Below, in pieces: positions 58,011 to 64,000 of a stretch of 64,000 bases of DNA. The stretch is from Epiperipatus broadwayi (taxonomy: Eukaryota; Onychophora; Udeonychophora; Euonychophora; Peripatidae), in assembly GCA_028023455.1 (NCBI GenBank), contig JAQFVV010000206.1, positions 1,223,361-1,287,360 of the forward strand, given 5' to 3'. The position numbers were made by a program, and so were the translations under genes. The notes beneath the pieces were generated by a model. It was given only the letters and a program-made list of their open reading frames with translations. It did not search any database and was not told the DNA's origin. Positions within the stretch are counted from its first letter, which is position 1. Each line of letters begins with the position of its first letter.

Positions 58011-61000
58011 CTTACTTCCCAGGGTGTATGATTTTCTTTTCTATTTTAAATTTCTAATTTACAAATTCAAAGAAATATCTGGAGCTATGTTCTCTTCAGT
58101 ATTTAAAAAAACAAAAAATGTTTAAATCTGTTAAGATACTTCTTTTTTTTCTTCTTTTCTCATCTTTTTAAAAAAACTTGACACCCAGTTTAAGGCCTCT
58201 AGCATATACACAGGCTAAGGTTTCCAGCATATTTTTCATGTACCAAACTATAAAACAGAAGGTACAAAAATTCAGATTTAGACATCTTGTTTGCAGTATT
58301 ATTTTTTATTATTAGACAGACATTGGCACTTCACAATTAGGTATAGGCTCACATGATGATGAAAAAAGAACTGATATTCTAAATGAACATTCTACTCTAT
58401 CTTGTTTTCTTCAATATAATTAGCAAAAAGCATTCTGGTAAGGCAAGAATTGGCAATCGACACAATAATAATGTTATTTTCTGGAAACTGGTGGACATCA
58501 CTGAGTAACATAATTGCACAGATCTCTCCAGCACTTCAGAGTTTTTCAGGATGTGGCTTCAACTAGCTTTTGCTGCCTACATTTTCAAAAATATTCCTTG
58601 CCTTTTTATTTTTTTCCAAACAATCCCAGAACGTAATTGACAGCACTCAGTAATATAGTTGTGCAGTTTTCACAATTAATCTAGAGTCTCTCAGGAATTG
58701 GGCTTCAACTATCACTTTATTGCTTAAAGTTTCTTTTCAAAAGTACAGCTTATATTTTCCTTTCTGTTGAACAACAATGCAAAAACCCTTGTCTTTAGTT
58801 TTTAAAACCTTATTTATAGCACTATGCATAAAAAGAAACGAGCTGTCAGCTTGTTTTTTTATCTCTAATTTTTTTCTAATTAAATCTGCAGATAATTTTT
58901 TTAATTAATTAATAAAATGAAATATTTAATTCATACACATAAATATATATATATGTTGGAAATACTTTGATAAAAATAAAAAAAAACATTTTTTTTAACA
59001 AAGGGAAAAATTATATGAACAATAATTTTAAAAAATTCTTTGATAATTTTACCCCATTTTAATTAATTCCACTTTTACAGGATAATAAAAACTCAATTCT
59101 CTTTTTTTATCTAATACTTGAATAAATAAAACAAATAAAATAGATTTTTCTGTGCTATAAAAAATATAAAATGTATGTACAACTAACAGAAAATTCTTCC
59201 ACTACATAATTTATATACATTTATAAATAAAATATACATGTCATGTGTTTATATCAATCTATATCTATCATTTTGCTTAATTTTAGTTTATTTGCAGCTA
59301 TTTTGTCGGTATATTGTCTGTATGACATTCTGAGATTCCATATTCAATAATCAACCAATGGTTGTATTTGCAAATATTAAACAAAGATTCAACTAAGCTT
59401 TGCAATTAGTATATTTTTTATAATATTTAAACATAGTGAATAACATTGGTTTTTAAAGTTGGTTTACCTTTGTTCCACCTTAAACTTGATGTTACCTTCC
59501 ATTCTTCTGAGTACTTCTGATTCTTTTCTAGAAAGCCATATATTTGATGTTTTTAAGACACTAGGCTCTCCTATTGGCAAATCACGCATTTGTTCCACTA
59601 GCATCAGAATTTCAACTAACAAGTGAATTGATTCCAGCTGACTCTGTTCTCATTTTTTAATTTTTTATATATCCACAATCTTCTCATATAGTAATCCTTG
59701 TTGACCTAAAATTGAATGTAATACTTTCTGTTTTACAAAAAATGGGTTAATTTATTTACTGGATATTTTATAATGCTTTCTAGCCAGTCTTCGTTTATTA
59801 ATGAATTATTTAATTTAAAATATTGAACATAAAATCATAATTTAACTTTAAATTCCAACTCCCTTTTTAACTTTAAATTTATAACATTTGTGTTTATAAG
59901 ATTTATATTTAAATATTAAAGATATTAAACATTACATAAATTAATTATTAAAATAAATAAATTATTTATATTAATGAAAAAAAAATTCATAATATCCAAT
60001 TTTCTTCTATACATTATTTTCAGTATTTGGTTAGTCATAAAATGTTTGGTATTTATTCAGAATATCTAATGCTACAATTTTATTTATTTGTCTACTAAAG
60101 CATTGCTCTATATTTTTAATGATTTGTAACTTTTTCTATTTGCCTTATAACTATGTAAATATTGTACTCTATTGACACTCATCTGTTATATTTTAATAAC
60201 ATCCACTTAGTTTATTAGCAAGATTAATTTGAATTAAATTCTCAAACCTGACCATGTAATTCATGGAGTATAAATTAGTTGATTTACTAGTTTGTATATT
60301 TTTTATACTTTCACATGTATGAAAAACTTTTTTTATAAATTCATAAACATGTTTGATTGCTATATACCTGCAAGTATTGCTATTTTCATATTATAATACT
60401 GTACTAATATTTCATAATTTTGAATCACTATGCAAATCTAGTAACAACAACCTCAGAGCCACAGCATTCTTTCTTGTACATTATTTAATGATTACAGAAA
60501 CTCATCTTTTATTTTACCTCCAAGTCAACATGCTATGTGACTTCTAAATGCATTATTCCTTATTAAGAATTTAACAAACTCTTTATTACACACATATTTA
60601 TCTCATGTATTTTTTTTTATTATTCCTTGATTTTGTTACTTCAATTTTTGTGTTATTTTTTTCATTTTGATAATCTCTTTGTTTTTTTTCTAATTACTAA
60701 TTTATACAATACCATTTAAATTGTCAAATTATTATAGTGTGTGTGTGTGTGTGTGTTTTAGCTACAATCTACTTTTGTCAAGCATTGCAAAAATCTGTCA
60801 GCCATGTTATAAGAATTTTATATAAATAGTTTCATATGACATATTTTATTTTAAAAGTGTTAAAATCTTCAAGTCATTGGCTTGAATATTACAAAAGACA
60901 TAACGATGACTATTTGATGGGTATATGCAATTCTCTCCTTTTAACTGACATTGCAACATTTCCTTATATAAGTGACTAGAGTTGAATGATATAAAACAGA

Positions 61001-61094
61001 TTTATTATATCAAGAAATATATATATTTATATACATGTATATATGTTAAAATGAACATTTTATGGCTATAGATATAAATGATATTTTAGCCATC
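58011..61094. other. AT-rich region; one imperfect local duplication
   Basis: 58494-58575 and 58640-58715 are diverged direct copies (CATCACTGAGTAACATAATT against CAGCACTCAGTAATATAGTT; both contain GGCTTCAACTA). (GT)n at 60738-60757. No gene recognised. Confidence 0.45.
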
Positions 61095-61195
61095 TTTATC
61101 CATGCATGATTCATAGCACTATAGTTCCAATATTTTGACTGGATTTCCAAGCCAAATTGTTAGTATGATAGTTCTATGAATCATACATGAGTAAA
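61095..61195. ncRNA. Candidate microRNA-precursor hairpin
   Basis: A 101-nt stem-loop. The left arm 61095-61142 pairs with the right arm 61147-61195 in strict register (61101 with 61189, 61116 with 61174, 61136 with 61154), with no bulge until one near the tip. Of about 44 stem positions, some 34 are Watson-Crick or G-T pairs; mismatches are single and scattered (61105, 61117, 61123, 61126, 61128, 61133, 61138). The best duplex is ATGATTCATAG with CTATGAATCAT. Near-isolated mismatches, arm length and absence of a related copy in the window resemble an animal pre-miRNA. Alternatives: a decayed foldback transposon. Transcribed strand unknown. Confidence 0.45.
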
Positions 61196-62960
61196 CCTGA
61201 TATATATTGACAATTATAATAGCTTACTGTATGTGTGTAATGGTGGAGGGTATGAGAGAAAATTTATCAAACATCCAATAAAAAGTGTTCAGTTAAAGTC
61301 CAGAGGAAATGTCTAGCCTCTGATCTCTCTATATGATAACTATTTACATGCTGCTATCTCACACAAGCAATTTAAAAAATTTTGAATGTTAATCAATTAA
61401 ATCTTAAAATATTTTTAAAGTAACTATTAATTAAAAACATAATCATTTTAAAACTGATTTTAGTAGCATACTGTGGTAAAATAGAAACTTACTATCAACT
61501 TTAAAAAAAATTATTTCTATCAAAACTACCTAACAGTATAATATAATATGGACAATGCTCATCAAATGATTAAATTAAAAAGGTGTAAAAAAAGTTTGAA
61601 TTCCATCCAAACATCATGCTATCTTATAAGTAATTTAATATTACAATATCAATAAACAATTGAGGCACATGAGACAATGATATAAAATATATAAACTCAG
61701 CAAGTATTTCATAAAATATCAGACTTTAATGTCCCATATAATTTATTTACAGCCTTTAACAAAAATGTATTTGATTTGGAATTATTTTTGAAAAGAAAAA
61801 AAAATAAAATTGATGCATTGGTTGTTGACCAAGAGATTGTATTAAAAAAGAAGAAATCATAAGGTAGTATTTGTTTATCTTGTCTAGACAATTACTGTTA
61901 AATAAATAGTTCTTTTCAAGACAATTATAGTTAAATAAATATTTGATGCCAGAAGAACAATTAATAATAAAGCATTGAGATTAAATCCTTTGTGTTTATA
62001 TGTAACAATAATAATATGTGACAATATAACATTGTATTTCAAGTTTTCTGGATCTTATAGCTAACTGATTATGTAAGTAAAACATTTCTAATAAATGATA
62101 TACTATATTTCAAACAATTGTCTTGTAATCACAAATAATAGTATAATAAATCCAAACAAATCTCATTTTGAAGTGTTCAAACACACAATATGTCAAATGT
62201 TGAGGAAGTATAGAAAATATACATTAATGTAAGTATTGTTAAAAAATGACTTCATTTTCCATTTCAATTACAGAAATAAATATGATTAATGACATAACAA
62301 AATCTGGATTACCATGCAATATTAAATAACCATAGCAATGTACTAAAGAGGGATAAATATCTCCATAAATATTAAAACAAAAACATATTTTAAATATATG
62401 AACATTCACATTATAACAAGAACTATTATAATAGATATATCACATTCATATTTTCTTTAAATGGCAGGCAAAAATAAAATTCCTTATAAAATAAATATTA
62501 ATAAAATGCAAGTAAGCTTTTAGCAATCTATAAATCTTTCAATACACTCATGCTTGAAAAGATTCACACATTCCTGAATTTCATATCAAATTCCCACTAA
62601 GAAAAATAATATTTCCAAAATATTATTTCAGCCACTCATTTATATATATTTCATGCTTAAATTTTATCCACACACTTTCAAACATATTAAAGAGCTTGCT
62701 CTTTATTATTAAGTTTGTTTTCTTTTAAAATTAAAAATAGAATATTCAAATAAACCTTAAGATAGTGAACCTTAATAAAATGATAATAATAAAAAATATA
62801 TAAATTTCTATCTATTTCTAACATAAAAAATATTAATATTTTTTTTTCTTTTCCTCGGGAAACTTTAATAAAGCTCAAAAAATTACTTATCATACAGTAC
62901 TCTAAACAACTTGAAGTTATAGTTGATTTAAATTTTTCAAGTAAATTTTATTTAGTGCTT
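61196..62960. other. AT-rich spacer, nothing recognised
   Basis: Frames at 61709-61891 and 62687-62893 (minus) are low in complexity. No supported feature. Confidence 0.5.
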
Positions 62961-63057
62961 TCCATGTGTCAAAGCATCTGCCAGAAAGCAAACCCGCAAA
63001 CCCGGGACAACTGCTTGTAAGGCTGCTGTGCTGCCCTCTTAGCCACCAATGCTTGAC
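62961..63057 (-). mobile_element. tRNA-derived minimal SINE, family A, copy 5
   Basis: Minus strand: TGTCAAGCATTGGTGGCTAA, GGGCAGCACAGC, GCCTTACAAGCAG, GTCCCGGGTTTGCGGGTTTGC (20-base core; B-box with C to T changes), GGCAGATGCTTTGACACATG. The ends TGTCAAGCAT and ATGCTTTGACA are complementary over about ten positions, making this the clearest copy for the terminal stem. Confidence 0.75.
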
Positions 63058-64000
63058 AGTGTTTTATCTATTTCTAACATAAAATATCAATAATAATTTA
63101 TTTTCCAATAGAACCTTATATAGTAATAATTAATCAAAACTACATATATCAGAGTTTATTAAATAATATTTGAATTTCACTAGAATGTTTCATTTTTGTC
63201 TGCTACATAATTAAATTTCAAATAAACCCTTTTTATGAAGATAAATAATTTAAGAACATTTTATAATAATTCCCAAAAGGTTATTTACTAAATAGTTTAT
63301 TTGGTGGCTGCTTGGATATTTGTCTATATAGGTGGCGAATTACATATTTTATTGGTAAATCAATAATTCATACAGTATAAATAACCATTTATTAATTATT
63401 GAAGGTTCACTTAATTTCACTAATAATGACACTTCTGTCTGGTAAAGAATGATTAAACTAATAAATAAAGTTTTAAATATAAGCCATGGCAAAAATGGTT
63501 ATGTAGTAATCTTTATAAACAAAAATATAGAATGATAAAGATATATTAAATAGACTATATATAATCATAAAATATTATGGCAAAACAAATTAGATAAGAA
63601 TAATGAATATGTGATTTCCATTCCTTTTATTCTGAATTAATTTAAATTTTTAATAAACTTTATAGAATTTCAATAGACACATATAGTAGAATAATATTCA
63701 GTTATAATGTAAGATGGCCTCAACTTCAAAAGTAGGTAATTATCAAATGGAACTTAAAGAATAACACAAACATAGCGAATTTAATAATTTATTATTAAAC
63801 AATTGATATTCAGTATTATTTAAGCTTAAATTCCATGCTAGACAATTGTTGAAACAAGTTTAGAAAATGACAGAAAATATGTCAAGTTTAACACTTTATA
63901 AATAATATAAATTTAAAAATATAATGAAATGTGATATGATAACAAAGATGGTAAATACAGCAATTTACAATAAAAACCAACATATTGATATTTAGTTTTT
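63058..64000. other. AT-rich spacer to the window end, nothing recognised
   Basis: No supported feature. Confidence 0.5.

Overview
This window looks like intergenic or intronic DNA from a repeat-rich invertebrate genome. It is strongly AT-rich, has no bacterial-style gene packing and no long continuous open reading frame, and is dense in microsatellites, tRNA-derived retroposons and decayed retrotransposons: Penelope-like, RTE, L1/Tx1-like, Ty3/Gypsy and hAT. This mixture would suit a mollusc such as a cephalopod, or another lophotrochozoan, but the sequence does not identify the species. No complete host protein-coding gene was found. Two short stretches look like host exons: a 69-codon open frame on the minus strand at 34610-34819, and a splice-bounded non-coding exon at 33369-33483. 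One long bulge-poor hairpin at 61095-61195 resembles a microRNA precursor.

Layout. 0-3.3 kb: a decayed Penelope-like element (PLE) on the minus strand, AT and triplet microsatellites, and a LINE reverse transcriptase fossil interrupted by a roughly 90-bp mini-element that recurs at 6.6 kb. 4.7 kb: a small foldback repeat. 7.8 kb: first copy of a minimal tRNA-derived SINE; further copies lie at 37.9, 45.5, 46.9 and 63.0 kb. 9.5-10.3 kb: a PLE remnant carrying only a GIY-YIG endonuclease ORF between inverted repeats. 11.4-12.45 kb: a head-to-head pair of PLE 3' ends with a tRNA-like tail, followed directly by an L1/Tx1-like LINE to 16.7 kb. 16.7-22 kb: nothing recognisable. 22-30.3 kb: a tRNA-like tail copy, (TTA)n and (TAGA/TAGG)n arrays, three RTE fossils, an hAT-like element and two foldback repeat clusters. 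30-36 kb: AT-rich sequence with the exon-like islands. 36.2-37.1 kb: a 399-bp tandem repeat. 38.16-40.89 kb: the best PLE copy (N-terminal region, RT and GIY-YIG, two frameshifts), flanked by long terminal inverted repeats and a 13-bp direct repeat. 45.7-46.9 kb: a nearly perfect 1.2-kb palindrome of two PLE 3' ends. 47.4-48.9 kb: a Gypsy integrase fossil with polypurine tract and probable 3' LTR. 51.3-52.3 kb: a permuted direct-plus-inverted repeat. 52.87-53.37 kb: an hAT deletion derivative with a perfect 8-bp target duplication. 53.98-55.4 kb: a PLE fossil ending in the same tRNA-like tail as at 11.4 kb. 55.57-55.79 kb: an ORF-less foldback made from the PLE of 9.5 kb. 56-64 kb: mostly unrecognised AT-rich DNA plus the hairpin.

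The theme linking most of the window is Penelope-like elements. At least six PLE loci, from several clearly different lineages, are present. Five are organised so that both outer ends are the element's 3' end in opposite orientation. Some loci have lost everything except the endonuclease, or even all coding sequence. Two loci continue from the GIY-YIG domain into a tRNA-like, SINE-like tail that also occurs without the PLE body at 22 kb. The recurring head-to-head architecture and the PLE/tRNA-like composite are the most interesting retrotransposon observations; the 61.1-kb hairpin is the most interesting candidate for a host gene.
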